Assembly: GCF_016649425.1 (NCBI RefSeq)
Contig: NZ_JADRCR010000001.1
Span: forward strand, 744,001-808,000
DNA: 64,000 nucleotides
Origin: Limnobaculum allomyrinae
GTDB taxonomy: Bacteria > Pseudomonadota > Gammaproteobacteria > Enterobacterales > Enterobacteriaceae
Direction: 5' to 3'
Of this stretch, positions 40,147-49,895 are shown piece by piece. The notes under the pieces were generated by a model. The model was not told the origin of the DNA, made no database searches, and saw only the letters and a program-made list of their open reading frames with translations. A program made the translations under genes and the position numbers. Within the stretch, counting starts at the first letter, position 1; every line of letters starts with the position of its first letter.

Positions 40147-40223
40147 GGCTACGTAGCTCAGCTGGTTAGAGCACATCACTCATAATGATGGGGTCACAGG
40201 TTCAAATCCCGTCGTAGCCACCA
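40147..40223 (+). tRNA. tRNA-Met (CAT), elongator, second copy
   Basis: Identical to the tRNA-Met at 39543-39619, with encoded CCA. It heads a second transcription unit with its own promoter. Confidence 0.95.
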
Positions 40224-40227
40224 TTTT

Positions 40228-40312
40228 GCGGAAGTGGCGAAATTGGTAGACGCACCAGATTTAGGTTCTGGCGCCGCGAGGTGTGCGAGTTCAAGTCTCG
40301 CCTTCCGCACCA
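40228..40312 (+). tRNA. tRNA-Leu (TAG), second copy
   Basis: Differs from the first copy by a single A-to-G change in the variable arm (CGCGAGG instead of CGCAAGG). Encoded CCA is present. Confidence 0.95.
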
Positions 40313-40338
40313 TTTTCCTTCAGCGACAATATTACTGG

Positions 40339-40413
40339 TGGGGTATCGCCAAGCGGTAAGGCAACGGGTTTTGATCCCGTCATCCCCAGGTTCGAATCCT
40401 GGTACCCCAGCCA
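40339..40413 (+). tRNA. tRNA-Gln (TTG), copy 3
   Basis: Identical to the two upstream Gln copies, with encoded CCA. No tRNA-Gln with anticodon CTG is present, although E. coli carries two in the matching cluster. Confidence 0.95.
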
Positions 40414-40440
40414 TTCTCTTATTGAGCATGGTTATCCAGA

Positions 40441-40475
40441 CATAAAAAAACTCGCTGATGCGAGTTTTTTTATGT
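40441..40475. terminator. Bidirectional terminator between tRNA cluster and ubiF
   Basis: CTCGC/GCGAG stem with a TGAT tetraloop, flanked by a seven-base A-run on the left and T-run on the right; the pairing extends through both runs. It serves the plus-strand tRNA operon and the minus-strand ubiF. Confidence 0.88.
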
Positions 40476-40503
40476 CTGCCGTTTGGCATAGTTAATCGGC
40501 TAA

Positions 40504-41694
40504 CTATAACCCCAGCGCATATTTCAAGGCCCATTGTTTAAGCTTACCGGAACGTTCCGCTGCCATTAATGCCAGATTGCGTACCAAACGCAGTGGTGGT
40601 AGTTGGTTGCTAAACGCTTTGTAGAATAAATCCATACCAGACTGCATCAGTAAGTTATCCGGATAGCGTCTACGCTGATAACGGCTTAAAACCTTATCAG
40701 AACCATACTCTTCCCCTTTCTTACGTGCCTCCAGCAATACCTGTAATAAGCAATCCACATCCCGATAGCCTAAATTAACTCCCTGCCCAGCCAGAGGATT
40801 AATGGTATGGGCTGAATCCCCCACCAACACCATGCCAGACTGATAATAACGTTGGGCATGACGACGAATTAACGGAAATGAACCTGCGGCTTTCACTTTT
40901 ACCTTTCCCAAACGTTGCGGGAATTCACGCAGTACTTCTTTTTCCAATTCTGACAAAGAGAGTGACTGCAATTGGCGAATACGAGACGGTGAGTCATACC
41001 ACACCAGAGAAGCGTATTGTCCAAACAGTGGTAAAAATGCACGAGGGCCCGAAGGATAAAACTGCTGCCAGGTTGCATCTTGCTGAGGTTGTTGCGTCTC
41101 AACGGTTATCAGCATACAAGACTGGCGATATTGCCAACCGGTTAATCCAATTCCGGCAAACTTTCTGACAGCTGAATCCGCACCATCTGCACCAATCACT
41201 AAAGGCGCACTCAGGCATTCGCCATTATCTAATGTTACCTGTTTCAATTTTGCCTCAGACTCCAATGGCATAACGGAAACTAAGCGTGCAGGACAATGCA
41301 ATGTTAATGATGGCCAGTGCTCAAACTGCTGCCATAAACCCAGTTGAATAAGTCGGTTTTCTACCATATACCCTAACTCGGGTAATGATAGCGAAGCGGC
41401 ATCAAAGACGACTTTAGACTCATTCCATTCCCAGGTTTCCAGCTTGCGATAAGGTGTAATTCGCATTGAGGCAATAGCATCCCATGCACCCAATCGCTTT
41501 AACAGATTGACTGAAGTACAACCAATAGCTGAAACCCGCACGTCGGGTTCGCTATCAGCGGAAAAAGCAGCCGGGTTATCATGTTCTATTACCGCTACCG
41601 ACCAGCCTTCCTGCGCTAATCCAAGGGCAACCGCTGCGCCAACCATTCCACCGCCGACAACAATGGCGTCATATTGTTTTATCGTTTTTTTCAT
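40504..41694 (-). CDS. ubiF: 2-octaprenyl-3-methyl-6-methoxy-1,4-benzoquinol hydroxylase
   Basis: FAD monooxygenase of ubiquinone biosynthesis (UbiH/UbiF/VisC family). An N-terminal dinucleotide fold (AIVVGGGMVGAAVALGLA), the DG motif VIGADGADSAVR and the GD motif VGDSAHTINPLAGQGVNLG are visible. The 396 residues are slightly longer than E. coli UbiF (391). Its identity as UbiF rather than UbiH rests mainly on position beside the tRNA cluster and miaB, as in E. coli. Confidence 0.92.
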   Translation of the reverse strand: MKKTIKQYDAIVVGGGMVGAAVALGLAQEGWSVAVIEHDNPAAFSADSEPDVRVSAIGCTSVNLLKRLGAWDAIASMRITPYRKLETWEWNESKVVFDAASLSLPELGYMVENRLIQLGLWQQFEHWPSLTLHCPARLVSVMPLESEAKLKQVTLDNGECLSAPLVIGADGADSAVRKFAGIGLTGWQYRQSCMLITVETQQPQQDATWQQFYPSGPRAFLPLFGQYASLVWYDSPSRIRQLQSLSLSELEKEVLREFPQRLGKVKVKAAGSFPLIRRHAQRYYQSGMVLVGDSAHTINPLAGQGVNLGYRDVDCLLQVLLEARKKGEEYGSDKVLSRYQRRRYPDNLLMQSGMDLFYKAFSNQLPPLRLVRNLALMAAERSGKLKQWALKYALGL

Positions 41695-41852
41695 GTTGTT
41701 ATCACACCGCGCTAATCCTTACTACCACAGAGTGTACCGGATTTTTACAATTCCTTCAGCGTCGAAGCGATGCTTAAGCTGGTCACGGGAACAACAAACC
41801 ATTACAATACGCGCCCTGCATAGGGTTTTAACCTGTACTGAGTAACGAATCT

Positions 41853-43280
41853 ATGACCAAGAAAATGTATATAAAAACCTGGGGCTGTCAGATGAACGAG
41901 TACGATTCATCTAAAATGGCCGATTTACTGGGAAGTACCCATGGCTATCAGCTGACCGAAGATGCTGAAGAGGCGGATGTTCTATTGCTGAATACCTGCT
42001 CAATTCGTGAAAAAGCGCAGGAAAAGGTATTCCATCAGCTTGGTCGCTGGAAATCATTTAAAGACACCAGACCTGATATTATTATTGGTGTGGGTGGATG
42101 TGTGGCATCTCAGGAAGGAGATCACATTCGTCAACGCGCACCGTTTGTCGATGTCATATTTGGGCCACAAACTCTGCATCGCCTGCCGGAGATGATCAAC
42201 AAAGCCAGCGGCACTCGTAGCCCGGTGGTTGATATCAGCTTCCCGGAAATCGAGAAATTCGACCGTTTACCAGAGCCTAAAGCCGAAGGCCCTACTGCTT
42301 TCGTTTCCATTATGGAAGGCTGCAATAAATATTGTACTTACTGCGTGGTGCCTTACACCCGCGGTGAAGAAGTGAGTCGCCCAAGTGATGATGTGCTATT
42401 CGAAATAGCACAGCTTGCAGCTCAGGGCGTGCGGGAAGTAAATCTGCTGGGTCAAAACGTTAACGCCTACCGTGGCCCCGCTTTTGACGGTGGTATCTGC
42501 ACTTTTGCAGACCTGCTACGTTTAGTCGCCAGTATCGATGGTATTGACCGTGTTCGCTTTACCACCAGCCATCCAATTGAGTTCACTGACGATATTATTG
42601 AAGTCTATAAAGATACCCCTGAATTGGTGAGTTTCCTGCACCTTCCGGTACAAAGCGGTTCCGATCGCGTTTTAAATATGATGGGCAGAACCCATACTGC
42701 ACTGGAATATAAAGCCATTATTCGCAAATTGCGTGCGGCACGTCCTGACCTGCAAATCAGCTCTGACTTTATCGTTGGCTTCCCGGGTGAAACCCTGCAA
42801 GACTTCGAACAAACCATGAAGTTGATTGCCGATGTTGATTTCGATATGAGCTATAGCTTTATCTTCTCTGCCCGTCCGGGAACGCCAGCGGCCGATATGG
42901 TCGATGATGTATCCGAAGAAGAGAAAAAGCAGCGCCTGTATATTCTGCAGGAAAGAATCAACCAGCAGGCGATGCAATATAGCCGCCGTATGCAAGGCAG
43001 CATCCAACGTATTTTAGTGGAAGGTACATCACGTAAAAGCGTTATGGAGCTGTCCGGTCGTACCGAGAATAACCGTGTGGTTAACTTCGAAGGTACTCCG
43101 GATATGATTGGTAAATTCGTTGATGTAGAAATTGTCGATGTCTATACCAACTCCCTGCGCGGCAAGCTGGTAAGAACCGAAGATCAAATGAACCTGCGGG
43201 TTCAGGCTTCACCGCAAGAGGTGATCGCTCGTACCCGTAAAGAAGATGATTTAGGCGTAGGCGTTTACCAACCTCAATAA
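41853..43280 (+). CDS. miaB: tRNA-2-methylthio-N6-dimethylallyladenosine synthase
   Basis: Radical-SAM methylthiotransferase that modifies A37 of tRNAs reading UNN codons. The N-terminal UPF0004 domain has three cluster cysteines ([31 protein letters not shown]). The radical-SAM motif is [17 protein letters not shown]-terminal TRAM domain follows (about residues 378-441). The 475 residues compare with 474 in E. coli. Confidence 0.98.
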   Translation: MTKKMYIKTWGCQMNEYDSSKMADLLGSTHGYQLTEDAEEADVLLLNTCSIREKAQEKVFHQLGRWKSFKDTRPDIIIGVGGCVASQEGDHIRQRAPFVDVIFGPQTLHRLPEMINKASGTRSPVVDISFPEIEKFDRLPEPKAEGPTAFVSIMEGCNKYCTYCVVPYTRGEEVSRPSDDVLFEIAQLAAQGVREVNLLGQNVNAYRGPAFDGGICTFADLLRLVASIDGIDRVRFTTSHPIEFTDDIIEVYKDTPELVSFLHLPVQSGSDRVLNMMGRTHTALEYKAIIRKLRAARPDLQISSDFIVGFPGETLQDFEQTMKLIADVDFDMSYSFIFSARPGTPAADMVDDVSEEEKKQRLYILQERINQQAMQYSRRMQGSIQRILVEGTSRKSVMELSGRTENNRVVNFEGTPDMIGKFVDVEIVDVYTNSLRGKLVRTEDQMNLRVQASPQEVIARTRKEDDLGVGVYQPQ

Positions 43281-43297
43281 GGTCGTTTTCATATTAA

Positions 43298-43334
43298 AAC
43301 ATCATGATAAACAAAGCCTGTTTATCATGATGTT
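43298..43334. repeat. 16-bp perfect hairpin after miaB
   Basis: A perfect 16-bp inverted repeat (arms 43298-43313 and 43319-43334, AACATCATGATAAACA) with a 5-nt loop lies 17 nt past the miaB stop. It lacks a strong T-tract. It may terminate or stabilise the miaB transcript. Confidence 0.65.
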
Positions 43335-43395
43335 ATGAAACACAAATTACTGCTTCATTGAGATTATTATTCATCAGACACAGGGAAAGTAAAAC

Positions 43396-43587
43396 ATGGG
43401 CATGATCATTCTACCAACCATCGGCTTGCTGTGTATTTTGTTGTTGGTTCTGGGCGTCCTGCTGTTCTATATCAATAAACGTTCATCCCCTGTGCTTGTC
43501 ATTCTGTTTATTCTGGCTGCGGCTGCCGCCTGTTCGGTTGGCTGGTTCCTCTATCAATGTATTGCGGCTACCGGCGGCGCTCACTGA
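43396..43587 (+). CDS. Small two-helix membrane protein, unrecognised
   Basis: A 63-residue ORF with two hydrophobic helices (about residues 4-26 and 32-54) separated by a basic turn (NKRSSP), starting MGMIILPTIGLLCILLLVLG. AGGGAAAG lies 7-12 nt before the ATG. It is absent from the E. coli miaB-ybeZ interval. No known family is recognised. The helical hairpin pattern and the ribosome binding site make it more likely real than random. Confidence 0.6.
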   Translation: MGMIILPTIGLLCILLLVLGVLLFYINKRSSPVLVILFILAAAAACSVGWFLYQCIAATGGAH

Positions 43588-43752
43588 GTTATTCCCCTCC
43601 CCTAAACGTGATTTCATCGAATTTATCTCAATAGTTGCGAATTTGAGATCCCACATGAATAATGATGTAAGTTATCTATAATTAAAGATAAATAGCGCTG
43701 TACAAAAAACATTCTTATTCATTAATCACATCGCGAGATTAAGAGGTACTAC

Positions 43753-44808
43753 TTGAAAATTGATACTTTGGAAGTTTCACTGGAACCCGCAGACAACGAG
43801 CGACTGAAAAGCCTATGTGGTCCATTTGATGACAATATCAAACAGTTGGAACGACGCCTTGGTATTGAAATCAACCGTCGCGATAATCGATTCACTCTGG
43901 TTGGAAAAGCTTCCTGTGTTGAGGTTGCTAAAGATATTCTTCTCACCCTTTATGTTGATACCGCACCAGTGCGTGGAATTATTCCTGATATCGAACCCGA
44001 TCAAATACATTTAGCCATTAAAGAATCTGGCGTTTTAGAGCAAATTGCCGATTCGGTACCGGAGTACGGTAAAGCCGTCATTATCAAAACCAAACGAGGG
44101 ATGATTAAACCACGCACGCCAAATCAGGCTCAGTATATTGCCAATATTCTCGATCATGATATTACGTTTGGTGTCGGCCCTGCCGGTACCGGTAAAACCT
44201 ATCTGGCGGTTGCGGCAGCAGTGGATGCACTGGAACGTCAGGAAATTCGCAGAATACTGCTCACCCGCCCCGCCGTTGAAGCCGGTGAAAAACTGGGTTT
44301 CCTGCCCGGTGATTTAAGCCAGAAAGTCGACCCTTACCTGCGCCCGTTATATGACGCGCTGTTTGAAATGTTAGGCTTTGAACGGGTTGAGAAGCTGATG
44401 GAGCGCAACGTTATCGAAGTGGCTCCTCTGGCCTATATGCGTGGCCGTACTCTAAACGATGCATTTATCATTCTTGATGAGAGCCAAAACACCTCCATTG
44501 AGCAAATGAAGATGTTCCTGACCCGTATCGGATTTAACTCTAAAGCGGTGATCACCGGTGACGTAACGCAAATTGACCTGCCACGTAATCAAAAGTCCGG
44601 CTTGCGTCATGCAATTGAGGTATTATCCAACGTTGATGAAATCAGCTTTAATTTCTTTCATAGCGAAGACGTGGTCAGACACCCGGTGGTTGCCCGTATC
44701 GTTATCGCCTATGAAGAATGGGAAGCTGAAGACCAAAAACGTAAAGACGCACTGGCAGAACAGCGCAAACGCGAATATCAGCAAATCTCTGAGCCCGGTG
44801 CGCAATAA
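43753..44808 (+). CDS. ybeZ: PhoH-like ATPase YbeZ
   Basis: P-loop protein of the PhoH family, tied to YbeY and rRNA processing by operon conservation. Walker A GPAGTGKTYLA (about residue 145) and Walker B FIILDESQNT are intact; an N-terminal KH-like domain precedes them. I accept a TTG start at 43753 because MKIDTLEVSLEPADN matches the E. coli N-terminus and AGAGG lies 8 nt upstream. It begins the ybeZ-ybeY-corC-lnt operon. Confidence 0.95.
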   Translation: MKIDTLEVSLEPADNERLKSLCGPFDDNIKQLERRLGIEINRRDNRFTLVGKASCVEVAKDILLTLYVDTAPVRGIIPDIEPDQIHLAIKESGVLEQIADSVPEYGKAVIIKTKRGMIKPRTPNQAQYIANILDHDITFGVGPAGTGKTYLAVAAAVDALERQEIRRILLTRPAVEAGEKLGFLPGDLSQKVDPYLRPLYDALFEMLGFERVEKLMERNVIEVAPLAYMRGRTLNDAFIILDESQNTSIEQMKMFLTRIGFNSKAVITGDVTQIDLPRNQKSGLRHAIEVLSNVDEISFNFFHSEDVVRHPVVARIVIAYEEWEAEDQKRKDALAEQRKREYQQISEPGAQ

Positions 44809-44820
44809 TTGAAGGCAGAT

Positions 44821-45294
44821 ATGGATCACGTGATTTTAGATTTACAGGTAGCCTGTGAGAATACTCAAGGGCTACCTGATGAGCAGGAGATTCAACGCTG
44901 GCTGGATGCGGCGGTGCTTCCTTTCCAACGAGAAGCAGAAGTCACCGTTCGTCTGGTGGATATTGAAGAGAGCCACCAGCTTAATCATACCTATAGGGGA
45001 ATGGATAAACCGACGAATGTGCTATCATTTCCTTTTGAGGCACCACCCGGCATGGAAATGCCACTGTTGGGGGATTTGGTCATCTGCCGCCAGATAGTGG
45101 AGAAGGAAGCGGATGAACAAAATAAGATTTTACTCGCACATTGGGCTCATATGGTTGTCCATGGTAGCCTCCATCTGTTAGGGTATGATCACATCATTGA
45201 TGATGATGCGGAAGAAATGGAGTCTTTAGAGACTGAGATTATGCAAGAGTTAGGTTATCCTGACCCTTACGCCTCAGAAAAAGACGCAGTCTAA
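44821..45294 (+). CDS. ybeY: Endoribonuclease YbeY
   Basis: Zinc metallo-RNase needed for 16S rRNA 3' maturation and 70S ribosome quality control. The zinc motif [15 protein letters not shown] (HxxxHxxxxxH) is intact, as is [15 protein letters not shown] chose ATG 44821 (MDHVILDLQ), which matches the homologue; a TTG at 44809 would add four residues. The ATG lies 12 nt after the ybeZ stop with GAAGG upstream. The length is 157 residues. Confidence 0.96.
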   Translation: MDHVILDLQVACENTQGLPDEQEIQRWLDAAVLPFQREAEVTVRLVDIEESHQLNHTYRGMDKPTNVLSFPFEAPPGMEMPLLGDLVICRQIVEKEADEQNKILLAHWAHMVVHGSLHLLGYDHIIDDDAEEMESLETEIMQELGYPDPYASEKDAV

Positions 45295-45312
45295 CTAACT
45301 AATAAAGAATGC

Positions 45313-46191
45313 ATGAGCGACGATCATTCACAAAGTAACGATAGCCCTGGACCCAAAAAGGGCTTCTTTTCACTGATTCTTGGCCAGTTTTTTCATGGCG
45401 AGCCTAAAAACCGCGGCGACTTAGTCGAACTTATCCGCGATTCAGAACAAAACGATCTTATCGATCCCGATACCCGCGATATGCTGGAAGGTGTCATGGA
45501 TATCGCAGAGCAACGCGTCCGCGATATTATGATCCCACGTTCCCAGATGATTACCCTAAAACGTAATCAGCCGCTGGAAGAGTGTCTGGATGTGATTATC
45601 GAATCAGCCCACTCCCGCTTCCCGGTGATCAGCGAAGATAAAGACCATATTGAAGGCATTTTAATGGCGAAAGACTTATTGCCATTTATGAGTAAAGATT
45701 CTCAGCCTTTCACTATCGATCAGGTTCTTCGCCCGGCGGTGGTGGTGCCCGAAAGTAAGCGTGTTGACCGCATGCTGAAAGAGTTCCGTTCACAACGCTA
45801 TCATATGGCCATTGTGATTGATGAATTCGGCGGCGTTTCTGGTCTGGTTACCATCGAAGATATTCTTGAATTGATTGTTGGTGAAATCGAGGATGAATAT
45901 GACGATGTGGAAGACCGGGATGTGCGCCAACTCAGCCGTCACACCTTCACCGTCAGAGCCTTAACGCCGATAGAAGAATTTAATGAAGTTTTCTCTACCA
46001 ACTTCAGTGATGAAGAGGTTGATACTATTGGTGGTCTGGTTATGCAGGCCTTTGGTCATCTGCCATCGCGGGGAGAGATCATCTCTATTGAGGGTTACCA
46101 GTTTAAAGTCGCTATGGCGGATAGTCGGCGCATTATTCAGGTACACGTCACGATTCCTAATGAATCGCCACAACCACAGTTAGAAGATTAA
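45313..46191 (+). CDS. corC: CBS-domain protein CorC (YbeX)
   Basis: Cytosolic protein with two CBS domains (about residues 70-190) and a C-terminal CorC_HlyC transporter-associated domain. The 292 residues equal E. coli CorC/YbeX. It was first described as a magnesium/cobalt efflux factor; later work links YbeX to ribosome metabolism together with YbeY. Characteristic segments are [14 protein letters not shown] and [18 protein letters not shown]. It lies 18 nt after ybeY and 7 nt before lnt. Confidence 0.95.
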   Translation: MSDDHSQSNDSPGPKKGFFSLILGQFFHGEPKNRGDLVELIRDSEQNDLIDPDTRDMLEGVMDIAEQRVRDIMIPRSQMITLKRNQPLEECLDVIIESAHSRFPVISEDKDHIEGILMAKDLLPFMSKDSQPFTIDQVLRPAVVVPESKRVDRMLKEFRSQRYHMAIVIDEFGGVSGLVTIEDILELIVGEIEDEYDDVEDRDVRQLSRHTFTVRALTPIEEFNEVFSTNFSDEEVDTIGGLVMQAFGHLPSRGEIISIEGYQFKVAMADSRRIIQVHVTIPNESPQPQLED

Positions 46192-46198
46192 TTATCAC

Positions 46199-47728
46199 AT
46201 GGCTGTAGCCCATATTTTTGATCGCCAGCGGATTCGATTGCCGCTGGCGTTAATTTTAGGTGCCTGTGGCACCTTGTCACTCTCCCCTTTTGACCTGTGG
46301 CCAATGGCGCTGGTTTCGCTCTGTGGCTTACTTGCCCTGACGCTGAACCGTACGCCTAAGCAAGCCATGTCGGTTGGTTTTTGGTGGGGGCTCGGTCTGT
46401 TTCTGTCTGGTATTCATTGGGTTTACGTCAGCATTGACCAGTTTGGTGGTCTGCCGATGCCAATCAGTATCGGGCTGGTATTACTACTGGCTGCCTATCT
46501 GTCCCTTTATCCAATGCTGTTTGGTTGGTTGCTGGCTCGCTTTTGGCCAAAGACCACCATCTGGCGCCTGGCGCTGGCGGCCCCCGCGCTCTGGCAGGTT
46601 ACTGAGTTCTTACGCGGTTGGGTTTTCACCGGTTTTCCATGGGTACAGTTCGGCTATAGTCAGGTCGATGGGCCGCTGAAAGGAATTGCACCGCTGCTGG
46701 GTGTTGATGCCATCAATATGTTGATGGTCGCCATTAGCGGCATGCTGGTGTTTGCTATTTGTCAGCGTCGTATTCTGCCCGGCATTATTGCCGTGCTCTG
46801 CATGCTGCTGCCCTGGCCTCTCAAACAGATTCAATGGTTTACCGAACAGCCGGAACGTGCCGTTGATGTGGCTTTAGTACAGGGAAATATCGCTCAGTCA
46901 CTAAAATGGAGCCCTGACCATTTGCTACCTACTCTGGAAGCTTATGTTAATGAATCCAGACCTTATATCGGCAAATCCCGAATTATTATTTGGCCAGAAG
47001 CGGCTATTCCTGATATCGAAACCAGACAGGCTTCATTCTTATCCATGCTGGATCGGAACTTCCGTGAAAATAACTCAGCACTGATTACCGGTATTATTGA
47101 TTATCGAACAACTCCCCAACGTTCTGATTACTACAATACCCTGATTGTATTGGGCAACCAGCAACCTTATCAGTATGGCGGCGCTAACCGATATAATAAG
47201 CACCATTTGGTTATCTTCGGTGAATATGTTCCTTTTGAGTCGATTCTTCGCCCGCTGGCCGCTTTCTTTGATTTACCGATGTCATCAATCAGCGAAGGTA
47301 ATTATCTGCAAGCACCGATTAACGTTGCCGGGTATAAAATCACCAGCGTCATTTGCTATGAAGTGATTATTGGTCAACAAGTGAGAGATAACTTCACGCC
47401 GGATACTGACTTTCTGTTGACCATCTCTAACGATGCCTGGTTTGGAGACTCTATTGGCCCGCTGCAGCATTTTCAAATGGCTCGCATGCGAGCATTAGAA
47501 CTGGGTCGCCCAATGCTACGCGGCACCAACAATGGCGTGACGGCGGCGATCAATGCCAACGGTGATGTAATTGACCGAATTCCACAGTTTAAACGTCAAG
47601 TACTGGAAGTTAAGGTAGCGCCAACAACCGGTATGACGCCTTATGCCCGTTGGGGTTCGTTACCGGTATGGCTAATCACTTTATTGTTGACCGGTGGTTC
47701 CTGGTTGCTGTCTCGCCGTTCAAAATAG
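46199..47728 (+). CDS. lnt: Apolipoprotein N-acyltransferase
   Basis: Inner-membrane enzyme adding the third acyl chain to lipoproteins, needed for Lol sorting. N-terminal membrane helices (residues about 15-205) are followed by a periplasmic nitrilase domain with the catalytic triad: Glu267 (WPEAAIPD), Lys334 ([11 protein letters not shown]) and Cys386 (SVICYEVI). A last helix near the C-terminus is present. The 509 residues compare with 512 in E. coli. Confidence 0.97.
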   Translation: MAVAHIFDRQRIRLPLALILGACGTLSLSPFDLWPMALVSLCGLLALTLNRTPKQAMSVGFWWGLGLFLSGIHWVYVSIDQFGGLPMPISIGLVLLLAAYLSLYPMLFGWLLARFWPKTTIWRLALAAPALWQVTEFLRGWVFTGFPWVQFGYSQVDGPLKGIAPLLGVDAINMLMVAISGMLVFAICQRRILPGIIAVLCMLLPWPLKQIQWFTEQPERAVDVALVQGNIAQSLKWSPDHLLPTLEAYVNESRPYIGKSRIIIWPEAAIPDIETRQASFLSMLDRNFRENNSALITGIIDYRTTPQRSDYYNTLIVLGNQQPYQYGGANRYNKHHLVIFGEYVPFESILRPLAAFFDLPMSSISEGNYLQAPINVAGYKITSVICYEVIIGQQVRDNFTPDTDFLLTISNDAWFGDSIGPLQHFQMARMRALELGRPMLRGTNNGVTAAINANGDVIDRIPQFKRQVLEVKVAPTTGMTPYARWGSLPVWLITLLLTGGSWLLSRRSK

Positions 47729-47739
47729 AGTGCTTCAGT

Positions 47740-47768
47740 GGGCTACAGGTTCATTATTTCTGTAGCCC
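47740..47768. terminator. Hairpin between lnt and the convergent GntR gene
   Basis: GGGCTACAG (47740-47748) pairs with CTGTAGCCC (47760-47768) around an 11-nt loop. It fills the 41-bp gap between the two convergent stops. No long T-tract follows on either strand. Confidence 0.55.
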
Positions 47769-47769
47769 G

Positions 47770-48432
47770 CTATTCTGCAACATCACTCAATAATCGTTTA
47801 GCCCGTACGGTAAAGCCACTGTTGATATGCTGTTTAAGCACGCGACATGCCTGTTCTGAATTATTACTACTCAGCCCCTCAACAATTTCTTTATGTTCCT
47901 CAATCGAGCGAGTTATATATTCCTGCGAGAACGTGAGTCGGTTACGCATGGCTAATACCTTGGTAGTGGTATTGCGATGCATATCCATTAAATAGGGATT
48001 ATTGGCAAACTTAAGCAATGAGCGATGAAAATCAGTATCTAAAGCCAGATAAGCTTCACGATCGGGTTTTAGTAAAAAAGGTTCACAGCGTTGAATATTC
48101 TGTTGCAGCTCAGTAAGCAATTTTTCGCGGTTTTTATTTAAAGCACTGTGAATAGCGCAGGTTTCGAGTGCGATTCTTAATTCGCTGATATTATCAATTT
48201 CTTCCGCAGTCAGACGGCAAATGAAAGTGCCACAACGCGGACGTATTTCAATTAAGTGCTCAGAGCAGAGGCGCAATAATGCTTCACGAACCGGGGTTTT
48301 ACTGAGGCCAAACAGCTCTGATAGCTGGCTTTCCGTCACCTGCTGCCCAAATTCAAATTCGCCGGAAATTATCATTTGACGAATTTTGTCCGCCGCTATT
48401 TCAGTTAACGTTTTTGGGATCTCTAAATGCAT
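47770..48432 (-). CDS. GntR-family regulator (FadR/VanR-type)
   Basis: A 220-residue regulator with an N-terminal winged helix (LTEIAADKIRQMIISGEF, LFGLSKTPVREALLRL) and an all-helical FCD effector domain containing the metal-ligand pattern TDFHRSLLKFANN. I chose ATG 48432 because GAGG lies just upstream. It is the last gene behind the dehydratase and MFS genes on the same strand, and probably controls them in response to an acid sugar. The effector is unknown. Confidence 0.88.
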   Translation of the reverse strand: MHLEIPKTLTEIAADKIRQMIISGEFEFGQQVTESQLSELFGLSKTPVREALLRLCSEHLIEIRPRCGTFICRLTAEEIDNISELRIALETCAIHSALNKNREKLLTELQQNIQRCEPFLLKPDREAYLALDTDFHRSLLKFANNPYLMDMHRNTTTKVLAMRNRLTFSQEYITRSIEEHKEIVEGLSSNNSEQACRVLKQHINSGFTVRAKRLLSDVAE

Positions 48433-48604
48433 AGTCGACCTCGCTGTAGCTATCTTGTCACGATTGCTATGTTTCAGCCTTGAAACCGTCCGACCGATGG
48501 ATCGCCAAGACCTGTAACGAAATACCTTCTTATCAGTCAATCAGGCGAATCATATACTATGCGATAAGAAAATATAGCGATGGCATCATACTTTCAGAAT
48601 AAGC

Positions 48605-48631
48605 GCCCCACCCAAAGAATCAGGGCGGGGC
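48605..48631. repeat. GC-rich stem-loop after the dehydratase gene
   Basis: GCCCCACCC (48605-48613) pairs with GGGCGGGGC (48623-48631), one mismatch. It lies 16 nt downstream of the dehydratase stop and before the GntR gene. There is no U-tract, so it more likely lowers or stabilises than fully ends the transcript. Confidence 0.45.
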
Positions 48632-48646
48632 TGAAGATAAAAATAG

Positions 48647-49852
48647 TTAAGCCGTAATGGTATAGGCCAGATAATCTTTCACAATATCCTCATTAAGCTC
48701 CTGCCCTAATCCTGGCAGATCGGGGATGGAATAATAACCATTAACTGGCTGATAATCGTTAGTACAGAGTTCACGAATACAGGCTTTTAAACCATGGGTA
48801 TGATGCTCATGAATAATGAAATTTGGAATAGCCGCTTCCATATGTAGCGATGCCGCCATTGATACAGGCCCACCACAAACATGAATTTGAACCGTCGCAT
48901 CATAAATATTGGCATAGTCACAAATTTTCTTGCCTTCGGTAATACCTCCACATAAACATAAATCAGGCTGAACTACGGCTACGCTTTGTTTTTCAAACAA
49001 TTCACGGTATCCCCAACGAGTATATGAACGTTCCCCCGTCGCCACCGGAATGTTGATACTGCGCGCAACCAGCGCCATATTATCGCTATTGAGTGGATGA
49101 ACCGGCTCTTCATAAAAGAAGATATTATATTTCTCAATGGCTCTGGCAAACTGAATGGCTGAGTTAGTTCCTAACAGAGAATGGATTTCCACGATGATAT
49201 CCACATCAGGCCCTACGGCTTGCCGCATGGCCGCAATACGCTCTTCTCCCATACGTAACTGATCAGCGAGTAGCAGACCAAAATAGTTCTGGTTAATCTC
49301 CCAATCTAACGGCGGCCCACCATTACGATCAACCTGTAGTGGATCAACTTTAATCGCCGTATACCCTTCCGCAATCGCTTTACGTGCCGCATCGGCATAC
49401 TGTTCTGGCGTTGTTAGCATCTGGAAAGTATCGCTCCAGCCAAACTGCAATTGGCTGGCATAGGCGCGCAATCTCTCGTTGGTTTTGCCGCCCAGTAATT
49501 GATAGATGGGCGCATTCAGCACTTTGCCTTTGATATCCCATAACGCAATATCAATGGCGCTCATACCGGCATAGAAGACGTTACCGCCCCCCATCCCCCA
49601 GAAGGTAGCCCGAAACAGGTTTTCCCAAATAGCCTCTGACTTCATGGGATCTTTACCCACTATTCTTGGTGCCAGATCCCGCAGGATACCGACCCCGGCT
49701 TTAGCCCCTGCGCCATATGCCAAACCCACTTCACCAATACCGCTAATACCGGCATCGGTGTTGATACGTACCATCACCGGGTTAAAACGAGCCATTCTTG
49801 GATCCCGACGATTAACCTCACAATCAAAAATTTCAACGCTGGTAATTTTCAT
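48647..49852 (-). CDS. Enolase-superfamily acid-sugar dehydratase, substrate unknown
   Basis: Mandelate racemase/muconate lactonising family member of 401 residues. Capping-domain start MKITSVEIFDCEVN; barrel motifs AIKVDPLQV, IVEIHSLLG, FYEEPVHP, VATGERSYTRWG, VQPDLCLCGG and a late IHVCGGPVS. Acidic ligands for Mg at strand ends are present, and the VEIHS histidine resembles the mannonate/galactonate dehydratase branch rather than the racemases. I chose ATG 49852 (MKITS) over 49864. The neighbours (MFS permease, GntR) point to uptake and dehydration of an aldonic or uronic acid. Confidence 0.85.
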   Translation of the reverse strand: MKITSVEIFDCEVNRRDPRMARFNPVMVRINTDAGISGIGEVGLAYGAGAKAGVGILRDLAPRIVGKDPMKSEAIWENLFRATFWGMGGGNVFYAGMSAIDIALWDIKGKVLNAPIYQLLGGKTNERLRAYASQLQFGWSDTFQMLTTPEQYADAARKAIAEGYTAIKVDPLQVDRNGGPPLDWEINQNYFGLLLADQLRMGEERIAAMRQAVGPDVDIIVEIHSLLGTNSAIQFARAIEKYNIFFYEEPVHPLNSDNMALVARSINIPVATGERSYTRWGYRELFEKQSVAVVQPDLCLCGGITEGKKICDYANIYDATVQIHVCGGPVSMAASLHMEAAIPNFIIHEHHTHGLKACIRELCTNDYQPVNGYYSIPDLPGLGQELNEDIVKDYLAYTITA

Positions 49853-49895
49853 ACAACTCTCCATCCTGTTATATAAATAATGGTTACTGCGAAAT

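Noticed and set aside
44809-44820. TTG start for ybeY
   Set aside because: The ATG four codons later matches the homologue N-terminus and has GAAGG at a suitable distance.
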